DNA of 64,000 bases from Weissella diestrammenae (GCF_014397255.1 NZ_CP060724.1:434001-498000), one strand, 5' to 3'; shown: positions 7,817-16,189, counted from the stretch's first letter. Notes: a model not told the origin generated them from the letters alone. Numbers and translations are program-made.

Positions 7817-9037
7817 TTACTTAATAATCATCTGATGTGGTTTCACCATTGTCACCGCAATGATCCATGCAATCCCATATAGAATCGCAATTGCGAGAAA
7901 GACCGTTTGGTAACCAAGGTGCATTTGATGAACAATCAAACTCGCTAGTTGATTGCCTGAAAGGCCTGCTGCGGCCCATGCTGTTAAAGCCAACCCATGA
8001 ATTTTTGAGATGGCGTTCATCCCAAATCGGTCACTCAACAAGGGGGGTAAGGCTGAGAAACCACCGCCATAACCAGCATTAATTAAGAAAAAAGTTATGA
8101 CGAATAAATAAGGTAACAACCCATTATTTTTCGGCATCCAATATGCTGCTAAACTCATCACGACAGACATGATGAAAATCAGGCGATAAACTGTATTCCG
8201 ATCTTTTAAATGATCAGACAATGTCGCAAAACCAATTCGGCCAGCTGCGTTAAAAAATGCATCAATACTGACAATTGTCGCGATGGCCCCACCTGTCAAC
8301 AAAACCGAGCCTTGTGGGGTTGTTAAACCAGATAAAATATCTTTTTCCTGTGAAATAATCGCTAGCCCAGCCGTGATATTCAAGTAAAACATCAACCAAA
8401 TGCCAACGAAAATTGGATTTTTCAAAAAAGCAATCGGTTGGAAACGATTTTTTAATGGCTTTTCTACCCAATCTGCAGGTTTACGAATCAAAGCCGTCCC
8501 GATTAGCATCATCACAGCAAAAATGCCCGCTAAAATAATGAACATTTGCCATAAACCAACCCGATGTTGGAGTGCCATCATCACTGGAGAAAAAATCATT
8601 TTCGCTAAACCAAACCCAGCCACAGCCAAGCCAGTGCCCAAACCTTTATTATCTTTGAACCAAAGCATTAAGTTTTTAACCGGGGTTAAATATCCAATTC
8701 CCAAACCAATCCCCATAATGACGCCATAACAAAGATAGATACCAAATAACGAGCGATAATAAATACTAATCCCTGTTCCGATCATACCAACCACAAAGAA
8801 CAGGGTTGATAAACGAGCCGATTGCTTAATGTCTTGCTCCACAAAATGACCCAATAGTGCTGCCGATAGACCCAAGAATAAAATTGCGAGTGAAAATGCC
8901 CACTCAACTCTTGGTACACTCTGACCAATATAATCAGCAATCGCTTGTTTGAAAACACTCCACGCATAAACCGTTCCAATACTACCATGAATTAATAGCG
9001 CTGGTAATGCTGCTCGAACCCATTTATTATCCATCAT
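7817..9037 (-). CDS. MFS transporter, OFA (oxalate/formate antiporter-like) family
   Basis: This 406-aa protein has 12 predicted membrane segments. It starts with the OFA-type signature LIHGSIGTVYAWSVFKQAI (about residues 15-33) and has the family's loop YLTPVKNLMLWFKDNKG near residue 120. OFA members are major-facilitator carriers for small carboxylates (oxalate/formate in Oxalobacter, other monocarboxylates elsewhere); in LAB the substrate is usually unknown. It stands alone between tRNA-Glu and exoA. A perfect 16-bp palindrome lies 73-116 nt upstream of the start, so regulation by a dimeric repressor is likely. Confidence 0.85.
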   Translation of the reverse strand: MMDNKWVRAALPALLIHGSIGTVYAWSVFKQAIADYIGQSVPRVEWAFSLAILFLGLSAALLGHFVEQDIKQSARLSTLFFVVGMIGTGISIYYRSLFGIYLCYGVIMGIGLGIGYLTPVKNLMLWFKDNKGLGTGLAVAGFGLAKMIFSPVMMALQHRVGLWQMFIILAGIFAVMMLIGTALIRKPADWVEKPLKNRFQPIAFLKNPIFVGIWLMFYLNITAGLAIISQEKDILSGLTTPQGSVLLTGGAIATIVSIDAFFNAAGRIGFATLSDHLKDRNTVYRLIFIMSVVMSLAAYWMPKNNGLLPYLFVITFFLINAGYGGGFSALPPLLSDRFGMNAISKIHGLALTAWAAAGLSGNQLASLIVHQMHLGYQTVFLAIAILYGIAWIIAVTMVKPHQMIIK

Positions 9038-9109
9038 TCATCCTTTCAATCATGCCCAATCACTTATCACATTTCCATTAAAACACGAAAAATATCATCT
9101 GTAAATAAA

Positions 9110-9153
9110 AATAACGAACTATTATTTGTATAGTAAAATAATAGTTCGTTATT
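9110..9153. promoter_or_regulatory. Perfect 16-bp palindrome upstream of the OFA transporter, likely operator
   Basis: AATAACGAACTATTAT (9110-9125) is perfectly repeated in inverse at 9138-9153 around a 12-nt centre (TTGTATAGTAAA). It sits in the 227-bp gap before the minus-strand transporter and far from exoA's 3' end. The centre contains a -10-like TATACA on the minus strand. No T-tract follows, so an operator for a TetR- or MarR-like dimer is more likely than a terminator. No regulator gene is adjacent. Confidence 0.6.
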
Positions 9154-9264
9154 CATCGCATTGAATCAATTTTGTTTAAATTAATATTCGTAATCAATTG
9201 AATAAATGCGATTTTATGCACCCAGCAACTCATTCAAAGCCTGCATTAATTCCGTAAACCGTCT

Positions 9265-10083
9265 CTACAGGTCAAAATCAACCATAATTGGGGCATGATC
9301 TTGGCGCAAACCAGTATCAAGTACCTTAAATTGTCTCAATTGCGGTTTTAGTCGTTCGGATGCCAAATAATAATCAATCCGCCAACCGCTATTATTGATT
9401 TTCGATGTTTTACTTAATTGTGCCCACCAAGTGTACACATCAGTGGCATCAGGGTTTAACGTCCTAAACGTATCAATGAAGCCAGCGTCTAATAATAATG
9501 TGAATTTCTCACGTTCTTCATTTGTAAACCCAGCTGAATGATGATTAGTTTTTGGATTTTTCAAATCAATTGGTTGATGAGCAACATTAAAGTCACCACT
9601 AAAAATAACTGGTTTCTTCGCATCTAAAGTTTGAATATAGGCGCGATATGCGTCATCCCAAGCCTGTCGATCAGTTAACCGTGCCAATTGAGAACCCGAA
9701 TTTGGTGTATAAACAGTCGAAACATAGAAATCCTCGAATTCAAGGGTGATAATCCGGCCCTCTAGATCCATCTCACCCGGTGCGCCAATTGTTGGATAGG
9801 TCACAGCCAATGGCTCAACTTGAGATAACATCATCGTGCCAGAATATCCCGGTCGACCGGTACTCACATTTATAAATCGATGATAGCCCGGAAACAACGA
9901 TGTCAAAGCTGTTTCTTGTTTTTTGGTCAGTCCCGTGACCTTTGCTTTGGTCTCTTGAATGGCTAGCACAGCTGGTGCCTGCTTAGCTATATCATTTAAG
10001 ACTTGCCATGTCATCTCACCACGTGCTGATGTATGTGCCACAGCAGCGTTGATACTATCAATATTCCATGAAATAAATTGCAT
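9265..10083 (-). CDS. exoA: Exodeoxyribonuclease III (AP endonuclease)
   Basis: This 272-aa protein belongs to the exonuclease-endonuclease-phosphatase fold. Visible active-site blocks are ISWNIDS (N-terminus), AIQETK (catalytic Glu near 44), YTPNSG, SGDFNVAH (Asp/Asn pair near 160) and the final DHAPIMVDF (Asp-His). It cleaves DNA 5' to abasic sites and removes 3' blocking groups in base excision repair. The ATG is preceded by AGGAGG 8 nt upstream. The length fits ExoA/XthA, with a slightly divergent C-terminus. It is monocistronic. Confidence 0.93.
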   Translation of the reverse strand: MQFISWNIDSINAAVAHTSARGEMTWQVLNDIAKQAPAVLAIQETKAKVTGLTKKQETALTSLFPGYHRFINVSTGRPGYSGTMMLSQVEPLAVTYPTIGAPGEMDLEGRIITLEFEDFYVSTVYTPNSGSQLARLTDRQAWDDAYRAYIQTLDAKKPVIFSGDFNVAHQPIDLKNPKTNHHSAGFTNEEREKFTLLLDAGFIDTFRTLNPDATDVYTWWAQLSKTSKINNSGWRIDYYLASERLKPQLRQFKVLDTGLRQDHAPIMVDFDL

Positions 10084-10137
10084 TATTTCGCCTCCTAAGT
10101 AATACCTTCATCTAAGGATACCAAATTTCACGCTGAG

Positions 10138-10165
10138 ATAATATTACTAGGCCAGACAAATTCAA
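10138..10165 (-). promoter_or_regulatory. Promoter of exoA
   Basis: Minus strand: -35 TTGAAT (10160-10165), 16-nt spacer, -10 TATTAT (10138-10143), 55 nt before the exoA start. Confidence 0.6.
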
Positions 10166-10400
10166 TTGTGTCATTTAATTTATCGATAAGATGTTAAGCA
10201 AAGCCTCAGGATTCGTTATTTACATCCATCTCAATCAAACAGACTAGTATTCTGTCGCTAACATTCACGCGAAACAAAGTTTAACACGCCAAGCCATTGT
10301 GACTTGAATCCCAAAAGCTATTGCACTAACCCCATCAGCGCATGCCACAGTGACCGCATTTAAAGTTCATCCGCGAACCATTCGCATGACACACCACCAC
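10166..10400. other. Intergenic stretch without recognised features
   Basis: Between the exoA promoter and the terminator of the ncRNA there is no coding signal, tRNA or clear hairpin. Confidence 0.5.
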
Positions 10401-10443
10401 AAAATAAAAATGGCACGTCTCACTGAATGAGCGTGTGCCATTT
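10400..10443 (-). terminator. Terminator of the candidate ncRNA
   Basis: Stem AAATGGCAC/GTGCCATTT (10408-10416 with 10435-10443) with an inner CTCA/TGAG helix is followed on the minus strand by TTTTTATTTT. Confidence 0.85.
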
Positions 10444-10661
10444 AATTGAGATGTCCCCATCTCATACCACCATATCCGCCTAGTCGATCCACCACGACGA
10501 CTAAGCTTCCCTTTTCCATCCGGTTGGGTTCTTCAAGTCCAACCGGCATCCCATCGACAGTTAATGTCGATGATTACCGGACGATAGGGAATTGCACCCT
10601 TTTAATGAATTAAACAGTCCTGGGTTCCTTACCTCCCTGACTAATCGCATCCCCGGTAACT
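10401..10661 (-). ncRNA. Candidate structured non-coding RNA, about 260 nt, family not recognised
   Basis: The minus strand has a consensus -10 (10668-10673), no ORF, and a chain of strong hairpins ending in an intrinsic terminator. In 5'-3' order they are: TTACCGG near the 5' end able to pair with CCGGTAA about 85 nt later, enclosing GGGTGCAATTCCC; CATCGACA/TGTCGATG (loop TTAAC); CCGGTTGG/CCAACCGG (11-nt loop); CTTAGTCG/CGACTAGG; GAGATG/CATCTC (GGGA tetraloop); then the terminator stem. It does not match what I know of tmRNA, RNase P, SRP RNA, T-box, TPP, SAM, lysine or cobalamin elements. The segments AGGGTGCAATTCCC and CCGGATGG recall the FMN riboswitch, but its other conserved blocks are missing. 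It lies directly downstream of the FGGY-like gene. Confidence 0.7.
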
Positions 10662-10667
10662 GTATCT

Positions 10668-10673
10668 ATTATA
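10668..10673 (-). promoter_or_regulatory. -10 element for the candidate ncRNA
   Basis: TATAAT on the minus strand, 4-9 nt past the stop of the FGGY-like gene. No good -35 was found within that gene's 3' end, so the RNA could also be processed from a read-through transcript. Confidence 0.5.
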
Positions 10674-10677
10674 CGCC

Positions 10678-11385
10678 CTACCAGTAAATTTTGGTATGTT
10701 TTGACAAACCAATCCGTTCGATAGCTTCAGGCAATAAATAACTTTCCAGGTGATCGGCTGCAACGACTTCCGGTAAATAATCCGGCGTGATACCAATCAA
10801 TGCTAGGGCTTGTAAATTCCAACAATTATTTGCTAAATCATACATACCCGTCCGGGCTGCAAGGTGAATCGAAATTTGATTTTTTCCGGTCCAAATTCGA
10901 TAGAAATACTCATGCAAACTACTCATGCGACGCCAAACAGGCACTAATTCCGGCCGTTCGTTTTTAAACCATAAGGCAAGAATCAATGGGGTTTCAGTCG
11001 AAATCATTAGACCTGATTTTGATTCCAACTGAGCAATTACGCCATTTAATTTTAATGCTTTTAAATATCCCTGTAACTTATCTGCTTCTGTCACATTCAA
11101 GTATTCTTTTAATAAGATGTTATCATTCTCGTCCATAAAGACCCAAGCATCAAATGATTCATGAATTTTAATATCACTAATTTCTGAGTTGCGCGGTAAG
11201 CTTTCAATCAGCTCCCGTAACATTTGCTCCAAAACATTAGCCGCATGAACCACGTCCAAACTTTGTAAATGAGCCCGTGTATCATCCGAAAACCGTCGCT
11301 CTTGTAATTTGGCATTGCCATTCTCATCAATAATTTTTGTATTGATAGCCGAGCTTGTAATGGTCAACTCGAATTTATACTTCAT
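10678..11385 (-). CDS. Stand-alone FGGY-kinase N-terminal-like domain (probable pseudoenzyme)
   Basis: This 235-aa protein aligns by eye with the N-terminal domain of FGGY sugar kinases, gluconokinase type. TKIIDENGNAKL (about 16-27) matches the first beta-hairpin, HESFDAWVFMDENDNIL (about 75-91) the substrate-site strand, ETPLILALWFKNERPEL (about 130-146) and RTGMYDLANNCWN (about 178-190) the later motifs, then GITPDYLPEVV. The DxGTTS phosphate loop expected near residues 8-13 reads TITSSAIN. The whole C-terminal ATP-binding domain, usually some 250 residues, is absent, and a -10 element and ncRNA begin immediately after the stop. Kinase activity is therefore unlikely. Function unknown; it may sense a sugar acid or be a decaying gene. 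Confidence 0.6.
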   Translation of the reverse strand: MKYKFELTITSSAINTKIIDENGNAKLQERRFSDDTRAHLQSLDVVHAANVLEQMLRELIESLPRNSEISDIKIHESFDAWVFMDENDNILLKEYLNVTEADKLQGYLKALKLNGVIAQLESKSGLMISTETPLILALWFKNERPELVPVWRRMSSLHEYFYRIWTGKNQISIHLAARTGMYDLANNCWNLQALALIGITPDYLPEVVAADHLESYLLPEAIERIGLSKHTKIYW

Positions 11386-11418
11386 TTTTTCATTCCTTTA
11401 TACCCAACAAATCAGCAC

Positions 11419-12144
11419 TTACTTGGCAAGATTCCACTCTTTCAACTTTGCCGCCACATCAGTTGCCAATTTATCATCAATTTCACCAGTCACTTGTTTG
11501 ACAATATCGTCTTGCGTTTGCTTTTGTGCATTTTTATCATTCAAATAATCTGGATTAGCTTGCACTGCATCTTCAACAGCTTTGGTCACATTTTCTTTGA
11601 TTTTGTCCTCAAGGCCATCCTTTGAAGCATCGACCATCTTTTGGATTTCCTGATTCTGATTTTCAGAAACAACATACCAATTATTTGGCAATTCAAAAGT
11701 ATATGAGAATGTGACCGGCGTTGATGTTGGTAAACCAATCAGCATAAACTTAGACCACAGATTATTCGCACTATAAGACGTCGCCTTTTCAACTAATTTT
11801 GGGGTCTTAGCCACTTTAATGCGTGTTGTACCATGCTTTGGCGTTGTTCGATAACTCTTCCCATCAATTGTATAATGATACGCAAATGATCCGCCTTGAG
11901 CCTTTGTCGTTACAATAAATGATTTGTCGCCCACCGTCGACTTGGCACTGATTTGGTGCGTTCTCACCTTCTCATTTTTCTGCATTAAAAAATGACCGCT
12001 CTGCGCTTTAATTAACCCAATACCATTTGCAATCACTAAAATTAATCCAATAACAATAAACACCCAACGAATCACACGTGTCTTATAATACGTAATCGCG
12101 GCTATTAACAATAATAAGACGCCAATCGCAATTAGAATATACAC
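11419..12144 (-). CDS. DUF4811 domain membrane protein
   Basis: This 241-aa protein has two N-terminal membrane helices (about 1-18 and 25-45) and an extracytoplasmic domain with a beta-rich part (about 55-155). The C-terminal part is a charged, helical tail with many Asp, Lys and Gln residues. The layout and YHYTIDGKSYRTTP-like segment fit the DUF4811 family of LAB surface proteins, which has no known function. The start is GTG at 12142-12144 with GGAGG 8 nt upstream. It lies 33 nt before the FGGY-like gene and may share its transcript. Confidence 0.7.
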   Translation of the reverse strand: MYILIAIGVLLLLIAAITYYKTRVIRWVFIVIGLILVIANGIGLIKAQSGHFLMQKNEKVRTHQISAKSTVGDKSFIVTTKAQGGSFAYHYTIDGKSYRTTPKHGTTRIKVAKTPKLVEKATSYSANNLWSKFMLIGLPTSTPVTFSYTFELPNNWYVVSENQNQEIQKMVDASKDGLEDKIKENVTKAVEDAVQANPDYLNDKNAQKQTQDDIVKQVTGEIDDKLATDVAAKLKEWNLAK

Positions 12145-12575
12145 TTTTCATTCCTCCATCATTTGTCTCATTTATAATTTTTTTATGCCAAATCGATATA
12201 ATTAATTATCTCATAAAAATAATCATATCATTTATAATTATAGCTTATTCCGCATTCAAATTCATTATAAACCTACTCTGTTGATATTTTAAAAATGAAT
12301 CAATAACCTTGAAACGTGCAACACCTTTCCGCTCTCACAACTACTATTGATCAATCATTAGTTAATTGTTCTCACCCTTACTAACCTATCAATTTTTATC
12401 ATATAGCTAAATACTGGCGGATAAATTGTTCAACAACAGCATTCTCACAAACGTTCAAGCAGTCGTTACCTTTGATCAATCGTCACTCAGTAAAGTTGAT
12501 CGAACATTCAGGATTTCGATCATTTCGCCGTATATTAATTTAAATTTCCATAACTCAACATCGAATTAATTGATA
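12145..12575. other. AT-rich intergenic region
   Basis: This stretch between the DUF4811 gene and the tRNA-Glu terminator contains no ORF with a plausible start and ribosome site, and no strong hairpin. It presumably includes the DUF4811 promoter near its left end. Confidence 0.5.
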
Positions 12576-12608
12576 AAAAAAGATATACTTCGAAGAAGTA
12601 TATCTTTT
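12575..12608 (-). terminator. Terminator after tRNA-Glu(TTC)
   Basis: A perfect stem AAAAGATATACTTC/GAAGTATATCTTTT (12578-12591 with 12595-12608) with a 3-nt loop is followed by T-rich sequence on the minus strand. Confidence 0.85.
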
Positions 12609-12615
12609 CAAACGA

Positions 12616-12687
12616 TAGCCCATCAGGGAGTCGAACCCTGGATGCCGGTGTGAAAAACCGGAGTCTTAACCGCTTGACCAATGGGCC
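12616..12687 (-). tRNA. tRNA-Glu (anticodon TTC)
   Basis: 72-nt cloverleaf on the minus strand. Acceptor GGCCCAT/ATGGGCT, D arm GTC...GAC, anticodon stem CCGGT/ACCGG with loop TTTTCAC (anticodon TTC), T arm AGGG-TTCGACT-CCCT, discriminator A, CCA not encoded. Confidence 0.97.
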
Positions 12688-12720
12688 ATTATTATTCGTT
12701 GTCGCTTAACAACAAATAAT

Positions 12721-12749
12721 ATCTTACCAAGAATCACAAATGATTGCAA
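12721..12749 (-). promoter_or_regulatory. Promoter of tRNA-Glu(TTC)
   Basis: Minus strand: -35 TTGCAA (12744-12749), 17-nt spacer, -10 TAAGAT (12721-12726), 34 nt before the tRNA. Confidence 0.7.
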
Positions 12750-12776
12750 CCCCTTTTTTTGAATTAATTGATTTAA

Positions 12777-13559
12777 TTATTCAAACTCAGCGTTTTTAGC
12801 CATTGTCGCTTGGATAACTTGCGTCATCAATGCCGTGATATCTTTGGTTTGTAATACATCCCAACCTGCGGCCGTTGACCCACCTGGTGTCATGACTTGT
12901 TCTGCCAACGCCATCGGTGTCAACTTTTCATGTACCATTTTATCCAATGTTCCCTGTGCCGTTTGAACTGCTAACTGTTCAGCAATATCTGGTTGTACGC
13001 CAGCCGCTAATCCAGCCTGAGTCATTGCCTGCACAAAGCCGGCCACAAAGGCTGGACCAGACCCAGCAAGGGCACTTACCGCACCAAACTGGGTCTCTGG
13101 TAATTCATCGACTCGACCCAGCACTGTTAATAAGCCAAAGACTGCGCCTTTCACCTCATCATCAACCGCGGGGTTAACCGCCATTGCTGTGTAGCCTTGT
13201 TGGACTGCAACATTGACATTCGGTAGCGCACGAACCAACAAATCACTAGAATCAAAATGCGTCATTAGTGTGCTTAGACTAATACCACCTAAAATAGAAA
13301 TAATGACTTTACCTGTCACAACAGAGTTAATCTCTTGTGCCACTGCAGCAAGATGTGTTGGTGGTGTTGCGATAACAATCAAATCACTCTGTTTAACTAA
13401 TGCTTCTGCCGTTGTCGCAAAATCAATCTGCATGTTCTCTGCAACTGACTGTCCAGAATGTGGTGCATACACAACTTGATGAACTTCATCTAGTTGTGAC
13501 CAACCTTTGATCATAGCCTGTGCCATATTTCCAGCACCAATAAATCCAATATTCAACAT
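12777..13559 (-). CDS. proC: Pyrroline-5-carboxylate reductase
   Basis: This 260-aa enzyme reduces 1-pyrroline-5-carboxylate to proline with NAD(P)H, the last step of proline synthesis. The N-terminal Rossmann motif is GFIGAGNMAQAM (about 5-16). The C-terminal dimerisation and active-site segment is visible as ALAGSGPAFVAGF near 165 and MTPGGSTAAGWD near 225. The length fits the family. Its ATG overlaps the stop of rodA by one base (TAATG), so the two genes are translationally coupled, an unusual pairing of amino-acid and cell-shape functions. Confidence 0.95.
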   Translation of the reverse strand: MLNIGFIGAGNMAQAMIKGWSQLDEVHQVVYAPHSGQSVAENMQIDFATTAEALVKQSDLIVIATPPTHLAAVAQEINSVVTGKVIISILGGISLSTLMTHFDSSDLLVRALPNVNVAVQQGYTAMAVNPAVDDEVKGAVFGLLTVLGRVDELPETQFGAVSALAGSGPAFVAGFVQAMTQAGLAAGVQPDIAEQLAVQTAQGTLDKMVHEKLTPMALAEQVMTPGGSTAAGWDVLQTKDITALMTQVIQATMAKNAEFE

Positions 13560-14752
13560 TATACGAATCCTTCCTGCCCAGACAATGTGTATTTCTTATT
13601 GTGATACCGCATCGACATTACTAGACCCACCCCTAACATATTCCCAATCAAAGCTGAACCACCTTGTGAGATAAAAGGTAATGGAATACCGGTCAACGGT
13701 ACCAAACCAATGCTCATCCCAATATTTTCAAAAATATGGAATAGCAACATCATCACCACACCAGCTGCAATATAGGCATAAAACTGATTGGATGTATCAA
13801 TGACAACCTGAAAAATACGATAAATTAAGAGGAAATACAATAGCAATAATAATAGTGAGCCAACAAAACCAAAATTCTCACCAATTACTGAAAAAATCAT
13901 ATCTGACTCACGGACAGGCACACTCACATGTGACACATTAAAACCTGTCCCAGTTAGCCCCCCCGAACCAATCGCAGTCATAGAGTGCCAAAGCTGATAG
14001 GCTGAATTCGATGTGTCGCCCTCTGGGTGTAACCATGCATCGATTCGAGCAAACTGATAAGCCTTAAAGCCAAAATGACCTAAAATGGCACGTCCATTGG
14101 TACTAGCCACTAATGAAATGGCAAGCGCGCCTAATGTCCCAACCACGCCGATGATGGGACCTAATATTTTCCAAGAAATACCAGAGACCAATGTCATCCC
14201 GAAAATGATCGCCACAAAGACTAACATTGTTCCAAAGTCGTGTTGCATCAGCACCAATAAGAGCACTGGTACACTAACCAGTAAGATTTTACCAATGAGA
14301 ACTTTATCATTGGCCCAATTGTGTTCATCAAATTTAAGATTGTGTAAGGCAATGACTCGCGCTAGCATCATGATAAACGCCGGTTTCATTACTTCAGATG
14401 GCTGAAATGTCAGTGAACCGATCGCAAACCATGACTTACCACCGGTTTGATCGTAGTACGAACGACTATAAAAAACTAGCACTGCCAGCATTAAGAAGAT
14501 ACCTAGCCCAAAAATATACGGTGATAGGCGCCAAAGACGTTCTGAGTCGAATTGCATAATAATCACCACCGCAATAATGCCCAATACATACCAAACGCCT
14601 TGCATAACGACCATCCGAATGGGACTAACAGTATTACTATCATGACTTGCTGCCACAAAAACGGATGCTAAGCCAATGAGGGCCAACATCAGTACGACAA
14701 AAATAATACTCCAATCAATCTCGCCTTTGCCGCCAAAGAAACGTTTGACCAT
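13559..14752 (-). CDS. rodA: Rod-shape SEDS glycosyltransferase RodA/FtsW family
   Basis: This polytopic protein of about 397 aa with about ten membrane segments belongs to the SEDS family that polymerises lipid II. Signatures include HDFGTMLVFVAI (near 180), the loop with WLHPEGDTSNSAYQ (near 240), and the C-terminal GIPLPFISQGGSAL. The neighbours DUF2969 and mreB point to the elongation enzyme RodA, not FtsW. An upstream ATG at 14794 is possible, but MVKRFFGGKG (ATG 14750-14752) with AAAAAGGGG upstream is the likelier start. It acts in the cell membrane with a class B PBP. Confidence 0.92.
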   Translation of the reverse strand: MVKRFFGGKGEIDWSIIFVVLMLALIGLASVFVAASHDSNTVSPIRMVVMQGVWYVLGIIAVVIIMQFDSERLWRLSPYIFGLGIFLMLAVLVFYSRSYYDQTGGKSWFAIGSLTFQPSEVMKPAFIMMLARVIALHNLKFDEHNWANDKVLIGKILLVSVPVLLLVLMQHDFGTMLVFVAIIFGMTLVSGISWKILGPIIGVVGTLGALAISLVASTNGRAILGHFGFKAYQFARIDAWLHPEGDTSNSAYQLWHSMTAIGSGGLTGTGFNVSHVSVPVRESDMIFSVIGENFGFVGSLLLLLLYFLLIYRIFQVVIDTSNQFYAYIAAGVVMMLLFHIFENIGMSIGLVPLTGIPLPFISQGGSALIGNMLGVGLVMSMRYHNKKYTLSGQEGFV

Positions 14753-14768
14753 GTTTAACAACCCCTTT

Positions 14769-14981
14769 TTAATGATGCAAATTATATTCAGCAATCAAAA
14801 TTTCAACACCTTCATCAAAATTTTTCACAATTTGCTGCTTATTTTGACCAACCTGTACACGAATCGTGTTTTCGCGTTCATCGATTGTCCCTAAGATATG
14901 TTTATTAATTTTTACTTCACTTACACCTTGACTAATCACGTTGATTTCAACGTCAATTGCCTTATTTTTACGCATAGCCAT
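14769..14981 (-). CDS. DUF2969 family small protein
   Basis: This 70-aa, Lys- and Ile-rich cytoplasmic protein is recognised as DUF2969 by length, sequence style (INKHILGTIDE) and its conserved position between mreB and rodA in lactobacilli. Function unknown; the context suggests a part in cell-wall elongation. It lies 14 nt after mreB and 16 nt before rodA, so it is part of the same operon. Confidence 0.85.
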   Translation of the reverse strand: MAMRKNKAIDVEINVISQGVSEVKINKHILGTIDERENTIRVQVGQNKQQIVKNFDEGVEILIAEYNLHH

Positions 14982-14995
14982 ACTTATCTCCCTTT

Positions 14996-15973
14996 TTAGT
15001 CATGCATGTGTTCTAATAGTTCACCTGCGCCGCGTGCGACATTATCAAGTGGATGATCAGCAATCAAAACTGGCACCCCTAATTCTTTTGAAATCAATTG
15101 ATCGATATTCTTCAGCAACGCACCCCCACCGGTCAGCACGATTCCTCGATCAATAATATCTGCCGCAAGCTCAGGCTGAATTTCAGCTAACACATCATGC
15201 GCTGCTGAAACAATCTGTCGTAATGAATCACGTAAAGCAGCTTCAATTTCGTTTGAATTAATCTCAACCGATTGTGGCATACCATCATACGTATCACGCC
15301 CACGAATCGTCATTACCTCTGGTTCATCAACTTGCAATGCATTCCCGATTGTAATTTTAATCTGTTCCGCCGTCCGCTCACCTATTTGTAAGCCATGCTT
15401 ACGTTTTGTGAAATTAGCAATATCAGCATTTAATTTGTCACCAGCAATTCGAATCGAACGCGCTGATACAATATCGCCTAAGGACAAGACTGCGATATCA
15501 GAAGTTCCCCCACCCATATCAATCACCATTGAGGCAATTGGTGAGAAAATATTTAATCCTGCCCCAATGGCTGCAACCTTTGGTTCATACTCTAAGAACA
15601 CTTTGGCACCACCAACTTTTTCAGCGGCTTGAACAATCGCCTTGCGCTCAATTTCTGTAATATTAGTAGGTGCTGCAACCATGATGTTTGGACGTGAAAG
15701 AATGCCCTTAACGTTTAACTTTTTAATAAAATATGCCAACATGGCTTCAGTCATATCAAAATCAGAAATCACGCCATCTTTTAATGGTCGGACGGCGCGA
15801 ATGTTACCGGGTGTCCGACCGACCATTTGATAAGCTTCTGTCCCGACTGCCAGTACTTTCTCTGTTTTGGCATCCACTGCCACGACTGAAGGCTCATTCA
15901 AAACAATGCCTTCTCCCTCCACAAATACCAATACATTGGCGGTTCCTAAATCAATTCCAATCTCTTTTGCCAT
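14996..15973 (-). CDS. mreB: Rod-shape determining actin-like protein MreB
   Basis: This is an actin-fold ATPase that forms membrane-bound filaments and orients the elongation machinery. Motifs seen are GIDLGTANVLVF (phosphate 1, N-terminus), DMGGGTSDIAV (phosphate 2, near 160), and TGGGALLKNID (adenosine motif, near 285). The start MAKEIGIDLG at 15973 follows AAGAGGTAAGGA; an upstream ATG at 16003 is less likely. Length is 325 aa. It is the first gene of mreB-DUF2969-rodA-proC; mreC and mreD are not in this window. Confidence 0.95.
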   Translation of the reverse strand: MAKEIGIDLGTANVLVFVEGEGIVLNEPSVVAVDAKTEKVLAVGTEAYQMVGRTPGNIRAVRPLKDGVISDFDMTEAMLAYFIKKLNVKGILSRPNIMVAAPTNITEIERKAIVQAAEKVGGAKVFLEYEPKVAAIGAGLNIFSPIASMVIDMGGGTSDIAVLSLGDIVSARSIRIAGDKLNADIANFTKRKHGLQIGERTAEQIKITIGNALQVDEPEVMTIRGRDTYDGMPQSVEINSNEIEAALRDSLRQIVSAAHDVLAEIQPELAADIIDRGIVLTGGGALLKNIDQLISKELGVPVLIADHPLDNVARGAGELLEHMHD

Positions 15974-16023
15974 CTGTGTCCTTACCTCTTTAAGTCTCAT
16001 CATCTTTTTTAAATTTACTTTTC

Positions 16024-16032
16024 ATTATAGCA
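16024..16032 (-). promoter_or_regulatory. Extended -10 promoter of the mreB operon
   Basis: Minus strand TGCTATAAT (-10 TATAAT at 16024-16029 with TGC before it), 50 nt before the mreB start. The -35 is poor, as is usual for extended -10 promoters. Confidence 0.6.
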
Positions 16033-16160
16033 GAATAACCGACATATTTTCCTAAATTCTCGCGATTCAAACTGATTTAACAACAAACGACTTTCTCGGT
16101 GCATATCGATTTGAGTACAATAAACTAAGCATCAATCAAGGCCACCTTAAACAACACAAC

Positions 16161-16189
16161 TTTAACCGATAACACGGCACAGGTATAAT
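16161..16189 (+). promoter_or_regulatory. Promoter upstream of murF
   Basis: -35 TTTAAC (16161-16166), 17-nt spacer, -10 TATAAT (16184-16189). A second extended -10 (TGATAAAAT) lies nearer to the gene at about 16247-16255. Confidence 0.5.

Noticed and set aside
3284-10175. Similar 24-bp stretches near 3285 and 10152 (19 of 24 identical) as possible direct repeats bounding an island
   Set aside because: Both lie in promoter regions of minus-strand genes, include AT-rich promoter-like sequence, and the interval includes core genes such as exoA; coincidence is more likely.
10401-10661. FMN or M-box riboswitch assignment for the ncRNA
   Set aside because: Only short pieces match; the invariant blocks of either class are missing and no riboflavin or magnesium gene follows.
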